Positions 54,859-63,163 of a DNA stretch of 64,000 bases are shown here, one piece after another. The position numbers and the translations under genes are program-made. Every line of letters begins with the position of its first letter. The stretch's first letter is position 1. A model generated the notes under the pieces. The model was not told the DNA's origin, ran no database searches, and worked only from the letters and a program-made list of their open reading frames with translations. This stretch comes from Rhodoplanes sp963724735 (lineage in GTDB: Bacteria > Pseudomonadota > Alphaproteobacteria > Rhizobiales > Xanthobacteraceae), in assembly GCA_963724735.1 (NCBI GenBank), contig CAVRVX010000013.1, positions 124,001 through 188,000 on the forward strand, written 5' to 3'.

Positions 54859-56834
54859 TCGCCGAACTCGGCCACTATGCGCTCGTGCTTGCGCTTGCGC
54901 TTGCGCTTGCTCAATCGAGCGTGCCGCTGATCGGCGTGCGCACCGGCGACGCCGCGCTGATGGATGTGGCGAGATCGACGGCGCTCGCGCAATTCGCCAG
55001 CGCGGCGGCGTCCTTCGCGGCTTTGACGGCCTGCTACGTGCTGTCGGACTTCTCGGTCGAAAACGTCGCCGAGAATTCGCACTCGGCGATGCCGCTCGTC
55101 TACAAGTTCACCAGCGTCTGGGGAAACCACGAGGGCTCGATGCTCTTGTGGGTGTTGATCCTTGCCTTGTTCGGCGCGCTGCTCGCGCTGTTCGGCCGCA
55201 ACATCCCGGCCGCCTTGCGCGCAAGCGTGCTCGCGACGCAGTCGTGGATCGCGACCGCGTTCTATCTTTTCATCCTGCTCACCTCGAATCCGTTCGCCCG
55301 CTTGGCGCAGCCGCCGATCGAGGGCCGCGACCTCAATCCGATCCTGCAGGACCTCGGCCTCGCGATCCACCCGCCACTGCTCTACCTCGGCTATGTCGGA
55401 TTCTCGATGTCGTTCTCGTTCGCCGTGGCGGCCCTGCTAATCGGGCGCATCGACGCCGCCTGGGCGAGGTGGGTTCGGCCGTGGACGCTCGGCGCCTGGG
55501 TCTTCCTCACGCTCGGCATCGCGATGGGATCGTACTGGGCCTATTACGAACTCGGCTGGGGCGGCTGGTGGTTCTGGGACCCGGTCGAAAACGCCTCGCT
55601 CATGCCTTGGCTCGCGGGCACCGCGTTCCTGCATTCGGCCTTGGTGATGGAAAAGCGCGACGCGCTGAAGGTGTGGACCATCCTGCTCGCGATACTCACC
55701 TTCTCGCTCTCGCTGATCGGGACATTCCTGGTGCGCTCGGGCGTGCTCACCTCCGTGCACGCCTTCGCCAATGATCCCACGCGCGGCGTGTTCATTCTCG
55801 CCATCCTCGTCTTCTTCATCGGCGGCAGCCTTGCGTTGTTCGCCTGGCGCGCGCCGACGCTCAAACAGGGCGGACTGTTCGCGCCGATCTCGCGCGAGGG
55901 CGCGATCGTCTTCAACAATCTGTTTCTGACCGCCGCCTGCGCCACGGTGTTCGTCGGCACGCTCTATCCGCTCGCCCTCGACGCGCTCATCGGGGACAAG
56001 ATTTCGGTCGGGGCGCCGTTCTTCAATTTGACTTTCGGACCGCTGATCGTGCCGGTGCTGATCGCCGCGCCGTTCGGGCCGCTGCTTGCCTGGAAGCGCG
56101 GCGACTTGCTTGCGGCCGCGCAGCGGCTGATCGGGGCGGCCGCGCTTGCCGCGATCGCGCTCGGCATCACGTTGCTCGCGCAGGGCAAGTCGGTGCTGGG
56201 CCCGTTCGGAATTGGCCTTGCCGTGTTCGTGATCGCCGGCGCCGCAACCGACGTCGCCGAGCGCATTGGCCTGTTCCGCGCGCCGATGGGACATGCGCTG
56301 CGCCGCGCCGCAGGCCTTCCGCGCTCGGCGTGGGGCACCGCATTCGCCCATATCGGCCTCGGCTTCACGCTGATCGGGGTGATCGGCGAGTCGCAATGGA
56401 ACAGCGAGCGCATCGTCGCGATGAAGGTGGGCGACAAGCTTTCGCTCGGCGGCTACGAGCTGAGCTTCGACGGCGCGACCCAGCGTGCCGGACCGAACTA
56501 TCGCGAGCTCGTCACGACCTTTACGGTGCGGCGCGACGGCCAGGTGATCGGCGTCATGGCCCCGGCGAAGAGGACCTTCGCGCATCGTCAGATGTCGACG
56601 ACCGAGGCCGCCCTGAAGACCCGCGGCGTGTCGCAGCTTTATCTCTCGCTCGGCGACATCAATTCGGACGGCTCGGTGGCGGTGCGGGCCTATGACAAGC
56701 CGCTCGTGCTGCTGATCTGGCTCGGCGCGGTCGTGATGGCGATCGGTGGCGCGCTGTCCTTGGCCGACCGACGGCTGCGCGTCGGCGCGCCGCGCCCGGC
56801 AAGAGCGCGAGCCGCGCTCGCGCCGGCGGAGTGA
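54855..56834 (+). CDS. ccmF: Heme lyase CcmF
   Basis: Integral membrane heme lyase of 659 residues with many hydrophobic segments. The WWD heme-handling domain GWGGWWFWDPVENASLMPWL is present near residue 235, and AIHPPLLYLGYVGFS carries a conserved His. Start is TTG at 54855 overlapping the ccmE stop. In a typical operon ccmH follows directly; here a toxin-antitoxin pair on the other strand intervenes. Confidence 0.95.
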   Translation: MIAELGHYALVLALALALAQSSVPLIGVRTGDAALMDVARSTALAQFASAAASFAALTACYVLSDFSVENVAENSHSAMPLVYKFTSVWGNHEGSMLLWVLILALFGALLALFGRNIPAALRASVLATQSWIATAFYLFILLTSNPFARLAQPPIEGRDLNPILQDLGLAIHPPLLYLGYVGFSMSFSFAVAALLIGRIDAAWARWVRPWTLGAWVFLTLGIAMGSYWAYYELGWGGWWFWDPVENASLMPWLAGTAFLHSALVMEKRDALKVWTILLAILTFSLSLIGTFLVRSGVLTSVHAFANDPTRGVFILAILVFFIGGSLALFAWRAPTLKQGGLFAPISREGAIVFNNLFLTAACATVFVGTLYPLALDALIGDKISVGAPFFNLTFGPLIVPVLIAAPFGPLLAWKRGDLLAAAQRLIGAAALAAIALGITLLAQGKSVLGPFGIGLAVFVIAGAATDVAERIGLFRAPMGHALRRAAGLPRSAWGTAFAHIGLGFTLIGVIGESQWNSERIVAMKVGDKLSLGGYELSFDGATQRAGPNYRELVTTFTVRRDGQVIGVMAPAKRTFAHRQMSTTEAALKTRGVSQLYLSLGDINSDGSVAVRAYDKPLVLLIWLGAVVMAIGGALSLADRRLRVGAPRPARARAALAPAE

Positions 56835-56879
56835 CGAGTGGGGCGGACGACCCAACAACCTGGTCAGAGAAGGATCGAC

Positions 56880-57350
56880 TCAGCGAAACCCACGTTGCCG
56901 GCGCATCTTATGAATATACGCGAGATCCTTGGCATAGCGCGCCGGGTCGGCCTCTCGCCGGGAGGAAATGACGGGAGCGAGCAGATCGAGAGGCACGCCG
57001 AGAGCGCGCGCGGTCTTTTGATGCAGTTCCAGCGTGCCTTTCCGCTTCCCGCTTTCAAGGTCCGACAGGTAGCCCTGGGTGATGCCGATCATGCCCGCCA
57101 GCTCCATCTGCGTGAGATCCCGGAACCGGCGCAGCACGCGGATTGGGTTCTCGCCGCTGGCAAGCGCGTCAGCAACCTCGAGCGGCAACAACGGGGCGCC
57201 TTCCGCTATGTCTTTCTTTGCTCGAGCCACCAAGTGCGCCGTGCCGACATTCTCTTCCGCTTCCGCCGCAAGCGCGACAAGGCGCTCGTATTCGGCTCGC
57301 GGCAGGATCGCCACGTCTCCGTTCGGCGTGGTCTCGAATCGGACTTTCAT
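56880..57350 (-). CDS. HigA/XRE-type antitoxin with N-terminal extension
   Basis: 156 residues. The C-terminal half is an XRE helix-turn-helix: LRRFRDLTQMELAGMIGITQ, YLSDLESGKRKGTLELHQKTA (contact helix) and ALGVPLDLLAPVIS. The N-terminal 70 residues (VRFETTPNGDVAILPRAEYE, ERLVALAAEAEENVG) resemble the start of Phd/YefM-type antitoxins or similar regulators, an unusual combination. It follows the toxin gene by 9 bases on the minus strand, the HigBA order. It probably neutralises the toxin and represses the pair. Confidence 0.82.
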   Translation of the reverse strand: MKVRFETTPNGDVAILPRAEYERLVALAAEAEENVGTAHLVARAKKDIAEGAPLLPLEVADALASGENPIRVLRRFRDLTQMELAGMIGITQGYLSDLESGKRKGTLELHQKTARALGVPLDLLAPVISSRREADPARYAKDLAYIHKMRRQRGFR

Positions 57351-57359
57351 CAGGGCCTC

Positions 57360-57602
57360 TCAATCGTAGATATCTCGGCGATGGCCGACGGCGACCACGA
57401 CGACCGCGTCCCCTTCTTCGTAGAAAATCACCCGCCAGTCGCCCACCCGCAAGCGCATTCCGGCGCGGCCCTTCAGCGCCTTGACGTCGCCATGGCCAGT
57501 CGCGGCAAACGCCTCCAGCCGAGTTCTGAGCCGGGCGCGAACCGCCGCGGACAACTTCGTCCACTGACGGACAGCGGCCGGCGTGAAGACTATTGACCGC
57601 AT
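57360..57602 (-). CDS. RelE/ParE-superfamily toxin (HigB-like)
   Basis: An 80-residue basic protein: VFTPAAVRQWTKLSAAVRAR, ALKGRAGMRLRVGDWRVIFY and VVVVAVGHRRDIYD, the RelE-fold pattern with a final RxxIY motif. Such toxins cleave mRNA at the ribosome. The GDWRVIF segment and the final His-Arg-Arg are typical. It lies 5' of the antitoxin gene. Its start is 35 bases from the ccmH start on the other strand. Confidence 0.87.
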   Translation of the reverse strand: MRSIVFTPAAVRQWTKLSAAVRARLRTRLEAFAATGHGDVKALKGRAGMRLRVGDWRVIFYEEGDAVVVVAVGHRRDIYD

Positions 57603-57622
57603 GTGATAATATAGCCAAATGC

Positions 57623-57634
57623 GATATCGATATC
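57623..57634. promoter_or_regulatory. Palindromic operator candidate between toxin and ccmH
   Basis: Perfect 12-bp palindrome gatatcgatatc, 21 bp upstream of the toxin ATG and 4 bp before the ccmH ATG at 57638. A helix-turn-helix antitoxin often binds such a site in its own promoter. Confidence 0.45.
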
Positions 57635-57637
57635 AAG

Positions 57638-58159
57638 ATGGATCGCCCAATGCCGCGCAAATTTCTGATCGCTTTCATTCTCATCCTTATTATCGTTGCT
57701 GCATCCGCCCTCGGCTCTGCAGCGCTCGCGGTGCAGCCGGACGAAATGCTGCCCGAACCGCGGCTCGAGCAGCGCGCGCGCGCTCTCTCGCAGCAACTGC
57801 GCTGCATGGTGTGCCAGAACCAGTCGATCGACGATTCCGACGCCCCGCTCGCCAAGGACCTGCGCCTGCTCGTGCGCGAGCGCCTGAAGGCGGGCGACAG
57901 CGACGCCCAGGTGATCGATTACCTGGTCGGCCGCTACGGCGAATTCGTCCTGCTCAAACCGCGCTTTTCCTCGCACACGATCGTCCTGTGGGTCACGCCG
58001 GCAATCGTTCTGCTCATAGGCGCGCTCGGCATATTCCTCGCGCTGCGGCGAAGGCGTACCCTCCCGGCTGCGGCCATTCCTCCGCCCCTCACGCCCGACG
58101 AAGAGCAGAAGCTTGCCGAATTGGCAGACACGGAATTGGCCGACGCGGAAAAGCCTTGA
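57638..58159 (+). CDS. ccmH: Cytochrome c biogenesis protein CcmH
   Basis: Membrane-anchored thiol oxidoreductase that reduces the apocytochrome CXXCH cysteines. 173 residues: signal/anchor near 8-30, LRCMVCQNQS with the redox pair (Cys56/Cys59), then IDDSDAPLAKDLRLLVRERL, a membrane segment (HTIVLWVTPAIVLLIGALGI) and an acidic tail. Either ATG 57638 or 57650 could be the start. It is separated from ccmF by 803 bp of toxin-antitoxin genes on the other strand, so it probably needs its own promoter. Confidence 0.93.
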   Translation: MDRPMPRKFLIAFILILIIVAASALGSAALAVQPDEMLPEPRLEQRARALSQQLRCMVCQNQSIDDSDAPLAKDLRLLVRERLKAGDSDAQVIDYLVGRYGEFVLLKPRFSSHTIVLWVTPAIVLLIGALGIFLALRRRRTLPAAAIPPPLTPDEEQKLAELADTELADAEKP

Positions 58160-58228
58160 CGGCCCGGCTGCGGCTCATTTCAGGTGCATCCCCACGCACG
58201 AGGACGCAGAACTTCGAGGGGAAGACCG

Positions 58229-59008
58229 ATGGCGCTGACCAAAGCGACGCAGGACGGGCCTATCGGCACGATCATGCTCGATCATGCGGAGAAGCGAAAC
58301 ACGCTGTCGAGCGAGCTGATCAACGAGATCATCGCGGCGCTCGACGCCTTTCGCAAGGACCGGGTGCGGGCGGCGGTGATCCGGGCGCAGCCGGGCGCGC
58401 GCGTATTCTCGGCCGGCTACAATATCCTGGAACTGCCGCTGACGCACCGCGACCCGCTCGGCTGGGACGACCCGGTTCGCCATCTCGTACGCGCGATCGA
58501 GCAGTTTCCCGCCCCCATCATCGCCATGGTGGAGGGCGGCGTGTGGGGCGGGGCGTGCGAAGTCGTGCTCGCCTGCGACATCATCGTCATCGCGCCGAAC
58601 GCCACTTTCGCCATCACGCCGGCCAAGCTCTCTGTGCCCTACAACATTTCCGGCATGCTGACCTTTCTCAATGTCGCGCCGGCGCGCGCGGTGCGCGAAA
58701 TGGCGTTCACCGCAAAGCCGGTCAGCGCCGCCCGCGCCTTCGACCTCGGCATGGTCAACCACATCGTGCCGTTCGAGGAGCTCGAATCCTTCGCCTATGG
58801 CATCGCGCGCGACATCGCCGAGAACGCGCCGCTCGCGGTCTCCGTGATGAAGGAGGAACTCCGCATTCTCGAAGGCGCGCACCCGGTCGACCCGCTCGGC
58901 TTCGAGCGCATCCAGGCGCTGCGGCGCGTCGTCTACGACAGCCGCGACTATGTCGAGGGCCTTTCCGCCTTCAAGGAAAAGCGCAAACCGAATTTCGAGG
59001 GACGGTGA
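58229..59008 (+). CDS. Enoyl-CoA hydratase family enzyme, methylmalonyl-CoA decarboxylase-like
   Basis: Crotonase-fold enzyme, 259 residues. LDHAEKRNTLSSELINEII, VFSAGYNILELPL (oxyanion) and VEGGVWGGACEVVLACDIIV then ATFAITPAKLSVPYN match the YgfG/ScpB decarboxylase, including a Tyr near the acyl-binding site. The other crotonase Glu pair typical of hydratases is not evident. GAGGGGAAG precedes the ATG. It lies just after ccmH but is functionally unrelated. Confidence 0.87.
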   Translation: MALTKATQDGPIGTIMLDHAEKRNTLSSELINEIIAALDAFRKDRVRAAVIRAQPGARVFSAGYNILELPLTHRDPLGWDDPVRHLVRAIEQFPAPIIAMVEGGVWGGACEVVLACDIIVIAPNATFAITPAKLSVPYNISGMLTFLNVAPARAVREMAFTAKPVSAARAFDLGMVNHIVPFEELESFAYGIARDIAENAPLAVSVMKEELRILEGAHPVDPLGFERIQALRRVVYDSRDYVEGLSAFKEKRKPNFEGR

Positions 59009-59095
59009 GGCGGCGGTCAAGCTGCCCCCTCCTCTCACCCCGCTTCCATCTTTTCGCATCGATTCGAGCGGACCCGAGGAGATAGCTCCAAGAGT

Positions 59096-59923
59096 TCATA
59101 ACTTATGGTCAGTCTGCGCGAATACCCAAGCTCCGTACCCGACAACTCGGTCGCGCGAACCAGCCGTGTCTCCCGAGTTGCACAAGGAAAGCCGCCGGAC
59201 CTTCAAGCCACGGCCTTCGGCCTCGATCAACAAGCCCGCCACGGCGAGGGCGCCACAAGCTCGGTTCGGACCCAGACTGGCCCAATCGCCGCGCTCGATC
59301 GCGGCAGCGGTGTCGGCATCAAGCCGTTGAGCGACCGCATACGGGTGATAATGGGACAGGTCCGAACTGACCACGATCAGCGTTTCCGGTCCGCCCCACA
59401 ACCGGCGCAGCGCCTGGGCGACGTCGCTCGGCGTGGCATCGCCGACGACGAGCGGCACGATCTGAAAGCATGGCAACACGGTTTGCAGGAACGGCAGTTC
59501 CACTTCGAGGCAGTGTTCGGGAGCGTGCGGGCCGTCGGCGGTGAGCACAAACTCAAGGTCCGCAAGCGTACTCAAAGCCTCCAAGTCCACCGGGACGCGG
59601 CCGAGCGGCGTTTCGAACGAACTGACCGTCGGGACGGCGATTCCAGGAACATGGACGTAATGTGCCGGCCCGATCAGCACGACGCGCGTGATGACATCCG
59701 CGCTGTCGCGAAGCGTGGCAAATGCCGCGGCGGCGACGCCGCCCGAGTAAACATAGCCGGCATGCGGCGCGATGAGCGCCTTGGGCGTCAGCCTTGGCGG
59801 CGGCGCGACCGCGGCGAGCAGGTCCCACACGTCCGTCTGAAGCCGATCCGGATTGTTAGGGTAGAACAACCCCGCGACCGCCGGGGGACGGGTTTCCCAG
59901 GATTGCATCTCGGCCTGGCGCAT
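59096..59923 (-). CDS. amrB: AmmeMemoRadiSam system protein B (Memo family)
   Basis: 275-residue Memo-fold protein related to extradiol dioxygenases. IAPHAGYVYSGGVAAAAFA has the first histidine ligand, SSDLSHYHPYAVAQRLD and AEHCLEVELPFL-like PEHCLEVELPFLQTVLP the others. Human MEMO1 binds iron or copper; bacterial function unknown. Divergently transcribed from the radical SAM partner gene 64 bp away. Confidence 0.92.
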   Translation of the reverse strand: MRQAEMQSWETRPPAVAGLFYPNNPDRLQTDVWDLLAAVAPPPRLTPKALIAPHAGYVYSGGVAAAAFATLRDSADVITRVVLIGPAHYVHVPGIAVPTVSSFETPLGRVPVDLEALSTLADLEFVLTADGPHAPEHCLEVELPFLQTVLPCFQIVPLVVGDATPSDVAQALRRLWGGPETLIVVSSDLSHYHPYAVAQRLDADTAAAIERGDWASLGPNRACGALAVAGLLIEAEGRGLKVRRLSLCNSGDTAGSRDRVVGYGAWVFAQTDHKL

Positions 59924-59987
59924 ATTGCCTTGCCCTCACTTCATCACCATTTCTTGGTTTGTTCCTCAAAATTAGGCCGACTGCATT

Positions 59988-61094
59988 ATGAATCAACCCG
60001 TGGAGGGAAAACCGGGGCGCTACTGGCACATCCTGTCGGATGGCCGCATTCAGTGCGACCTCTGCCCCCGTTACTGCAGACTGCAGGAAGGGCAGCGCGG
60101 CCTCTGCTTCGTGCGCGCCCGGCAAGGCGACCAGATGGTGCTCACCACCCATGGCCGCTCGTCAGGCTTTTGCATCGACCCGATCGAAAAGAAACCGCTC
60201 AATCACTTCTTGCCGGGAACGCCCGTCCTGTCCTTCGGCACCGCCGGGTGCAACTTGACCTGCAAGTTCTGCCAGAACTGGGACATCTCGAAGGCCCGCA
60301 GCTTTGATCGAATTCAGGATTGGGCTTCGCCCGAGGCGATCGCGGAAGCGGCGCTGATAACCGGCTGTCGGTCCGTCGCGTTCACCTACAACGATCCCGT
60401 GATTTTTCTCGAATATGCCGTCGACGTGGCGCAGGCCTGTCGCGAGCGGGGGATCAAGACGGTGGCGGTGAGCGCGGGCTACATCTCGGCCGAGCCGCGA
60501 ATCGAGTTTTTCCGGCATATGGACGCCGCCAATATCGACCTCAAAGGCTTCACCGACGGTTTCTACAGGAATCTCTGTTCCGCCAAGCTCGCTCCCGTGC
60601 TGGAAACGCTGGAGTACCTTAAGCATGAGACGAAGGTTTGGTTCGAGATTACCACTCTTCTCATTCCCGGAGCGAATGACTCGGCCGCCGAGATTGAAGC
60701 GGAGAGCGCGTGGGTGATGGATCGCCTTGGACCCGACGTGCCCTTACACTTCACGGCCTTTCATCCGGACTGGAAGTGGATGGACGCCCCGCCGACGCCG
60801 GCGCAGACGCTGCGCACGGCCCGTAGGATCGCCAAGGATGCAGGCATTCGCTACGTGTACACCGGCAATGTCCACGATCCCGTTGGCGAGACCACCTATT
60901 GTCATTCCTGCGGCGCCGTGCTGATCGGCCGCGACCAGTACGACCTGACGGCGTGGAATCTGTCTGCGGATGGTCGCTGCGCCGAATGTGGGACGAGCTG
61001 TCACGGCGTATTCGAGGCTGTGGCCGGCCGATGGGGCAGGCGCCGGCAGCCGGTCAGGCTCCGAAGGTCCGAGCCGGAACCGCTGGAGCCTTAA
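59988..61094 (+). CDS. amrS: AmmeMemoRadiSam system radical SAM enzyme
   Basis: Radical SAM protein of 368 residues. The [4Fe-4S] motif is CNLTCKFC (Cys87, Cys91, Cys94); an extra N-terminal cysteine set (CDLCPRYCRLQEGQRGLC) and a C-terminal pair (CHSCGAVL, CAECGTSC) may bind another cluster or zinc. GYISAEPRIEFF and FTAFHPDWKW match the AmmeMemoRadiSam branch. The AMMECR1 partner (system protein A) is not in the window. Confidence 0.93.
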   Translation: MNQPVEGKPGRYWHILSDGRIQCDLCPRYCRLQEGQRGLCFVRARQGDQMVLTTHGRSSGFCIDPIEKKPLNHFLPGTPVLSFGTAGCNLTCKFCQNWDISKARSFDRIQDWASPEAIAEAALITGCRSVAFTYNDPVIFLEYAVDVAQACRERGIKTVAVSAGYISAEPRIEFFRHMDAANIDLKGFTDGFYRNLCSAKLAPVLETLEYLKHETKVWFEITTLLIPGANDSAAEIEAESAWVMDRLGPDVPLHFTAFHPDWKWMDAPPTPAQTLRTARRIAKDAGIRYVYTGNVHDPVGETTYCHSCGAVLIGRDQYDLTAWNLSADGRCAECGTSCHGVFEAVAGRWGRRRQPVRLRRSEPEPLEP

Positions 61095-61418
61095 CGCAAG
61101 ACGCACGCGGCAACGATCGGCGCCGCGTGGAGACATTTATGTTCGAGTTTCGGGCGATCGCTGCGGTGACGCAGTAGGCTTTTCCCTCTCCACAAGGCGG
61201 CGATGCAACGGACGCCGACGAGCCGAAAGAGCGGGAGTAACGCCCCGCATCGCCCGATCCAATTGGGTCGCATCGCCCGCAATACCCGCTCGGTTTCGAG
61301 CGCATTGACGGGCAGCGATGCTGAGCCCGCACCGGATGCAGCGAATGTTGGCAAACACTAAATGTAGGCCTCAGATGACACTGCCCCACGGTGATTCGCT
61401 CAGGGAGCCGGCAATTCC
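61095..61418. other. Interval between the radical SAM gene and the TPR gene
   Basis: 324 bp without a recognisable gene. Short minus-strand frames exist but show no conserved pattern. A promoter for the TPR gene is expected near 61350-61410. Confidence 0.4.
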
Positions 61419-62981
61419 ATGGATCGAGTGAAGCAGCTTTTCAGTAAGATGCGCGGGCCCGTCTCCGGTTGGATCGTGACCGGAATCATTATTGCCGCTA
61501 CCGGCTTTACTCCGCAGGAATGGGCCGCTTGGCTGTTTCGCCGTTTTCCGGCGATTGAGAACGAATGGTTGGCAGGCGTCGACCTGCGGCTCGTTCTCGT
61601 TGCCCTTGGGACCGCCATCGTCGTGTGCGGCGTGCTGTTGCAGCAGCGCGCCTTGCGGCGGCTCGCAACAGTCGACGGCGGTAGAGGCTCGGTAACCACG
61701 ACGCATAACCAATCCGCAGCGTTTGCGCAGGCAGAAACGCCGGTTCGTGTCGATCGCGCCGCACTCGGCGGAGGGCTTAGATCGCCGTTGCTCGACAATC
61801 CCTCGATCGCGGTGCTGCCGTTTCAAAACATGAGCGGAGACCCGCAGCAGGACTATTTCAGCGACGGGATCACCGAAGACATCATCACGGATTTGAGCAA
61901 GGTGTCCGGTCTCTTGGTCATCGCGCGAACGTCCACCTTCGTCTACAAGGGCAAAGCGTTCAGTGTGTCCGACGTTTGCCGAGAACTCGGCGTCAAGTTC
62001 GCTGTCGAGGGCAGCGTTCGCAAGGCCGGCAACCGAATCCGCGTCACGGCGCAGCTGATCGACGGAACCCACGGCGCGCACCTCTGGGCAGAGCGCTATG
62101 ATCGCGATCTTACCGACATTTTCGAGGTCCAGGACGAAGTTACCCGGCGCATCGTTGACGCCCTCAAGGTCCAGCTTACCCCTGGTGAGGAAGCGCACCT
62201 TGTCGCGACCCCGACACGCAGCTTTGAGGCCCACGACCTCTTCTTGCGCGCGCGGGAGCTTCTGCGTGGGACGAAATTGAATCGCGAGATATTCGATCAG
62301 GCCGTCGCGCTTCTGACGCGAGCGATCGCGCTTGATCCGGATTACGCAGAGCCTTACGCGGGCCTTGCCATGGCGCATAACCTCGATTTTCAAAATCATT
62401 GGACCGGCGCTCCTGATGCGATCGACGTCGCCGCTCATTTCGCAACGCTGGCGATTGAGAAGGGCCCCTCGGTTCCCTATGCCCACTTCATCGCCGCAGT
62501 CGTGGCAATCTGGAAAAGGAACCTCGAACGGGCGAAGCAAGAGACAGAGAGGGCGCTGGCGCTCAGCCCAAATTTCGCTCCCGTCTACGGCACGCGTGGC
62601 CTTGTCGAGATCTATTCCGGCGACCCGCTGGCAGCCATCCCGTTTATCGAGCGGGCCATGCGTCTCGATCCCGCTTTTGCCCACCAATACATGCACTTTC
62701 TCGGCTCGGCCTATCTGGTCGCCGGCCAGTATGAAACGGCCGCGGCTTCTTTCCGCGAACGCATTCGGCTCATGCCGGAGACCGACCTGTCGCGGGCCTT
62801 GCTGGCTTCCGCGCTTGGCCACCTCGGCGACATCGACGAGGCCCAACGCATCTGGGCCGAGTTGAAGCAGGTGAATCCGCGCTACAGTTTCGCCGAGCAC
62901 CTATCGCGGCTGCCGTTCACTAATCCCGCTGACGCCGACAGGATCAAAGACGGGCTGGCCAAGGCCGGGCTGCCGACTTGA
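61419..62981 (+). CDS. Membrane-anchored TolB-N/TPR protein (adenylate-cyclase-associated type)
   Basis: 520 residues. Two hydrophobic segments (about 15-30 and 60-78) anchor the protein. Then comes the domain usually attached to adenylate cyclases or CadC-type regulators: NPSIAVLPFQNMSGDPQQDY, DGITEDIITDLSKVSGLLVI, RELGVKFAVEGSVRKAGNRI and GAHLWAERYDRDLTDIFEVQ. From about 300 TPR-like repeats follow (AIALDPDYAEPYAGLAMA, ALALSPNFAPVYGTRGLVEI). No cyclase or DNA-binding domain is present. Possible nucleotide or protein-binding role; no partner gene near. Confidence 0.85.
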   Translation: MDRVKQLFSKMRGPVSGWIVTGIIIAATGFTPQEWAAWLFRRFPAIENEWLAGVDLRLVLVALGTAIVVCGVLLQQRALRRLATVDGGRGSVTTTHNQSAAFAQAETPVRVDRAALGGGLRSPLLDNPSIAVLPFQNMSGDPQQDYFSDGITEDIITDLSKVSGLLVIARTSTFVYKGKAFSVSDVCRELGVKFAVEGSVRKAGNRIRVTAQLIDGTHGAHLWAERYDRDLTDIFEVQDEVTRRIVDALKVQLTPGEEAHLVATPTRSFEAHDLFLRARELLRGTKLNREIFDQAVALLTRAIALDPDYAEPYAGLAMAHNLDFQNHWTGAPDAIDVAAHFATLAIEKGPSVPYAHFIAAVVAIWKRNLERAKQETERALALSPNFAPVYGTRGLVEIYSGDPLAAIPFIERAMRLDPAFAHQYMHFLGSAYLVAGQYETAAASFRERIRLMPETDLSRALLASALGHLGDIDEAQRIWAELKQVNPRYSFAEHLSRLPFTNPADADRIKDGLAKAGLPT

Positions 62982-63066
62982 TCCGGCGCGCTGTGGGCGC
63001 CAGGGATACCAACCATGTCCCAACGCAACCAGCGCAAGCGCGTCGCGGCTTTGCGGGCTCGCCAAA

Positions 63067-63101
63067 CTCATCCTCCCCCGCGTTGCGCGGGGGAGGATGA
63101 G
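63067..63101. terminator. Perfect 16-bp palindrome between the TPR and leuA genes
   Basis: ctcatcctcccccgcg (63067-63082) pairs fully with cgcgggggaggatgag (63086-63101) around a ttg loop. It lies between two convergent gene ends and could terminate both, but its C/T-rich arm resembles the repeat elements at 13827 and 30024. A partial copy of one arm follows at 63114-63125. Confidence 0.65.
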
Positions 63102-63163
63102 GGCAGTCCCGTCTTGCGTGGGAGGATGGCGGATGCTTACGGCGCGAGTTCGCTCGGGTTTGA

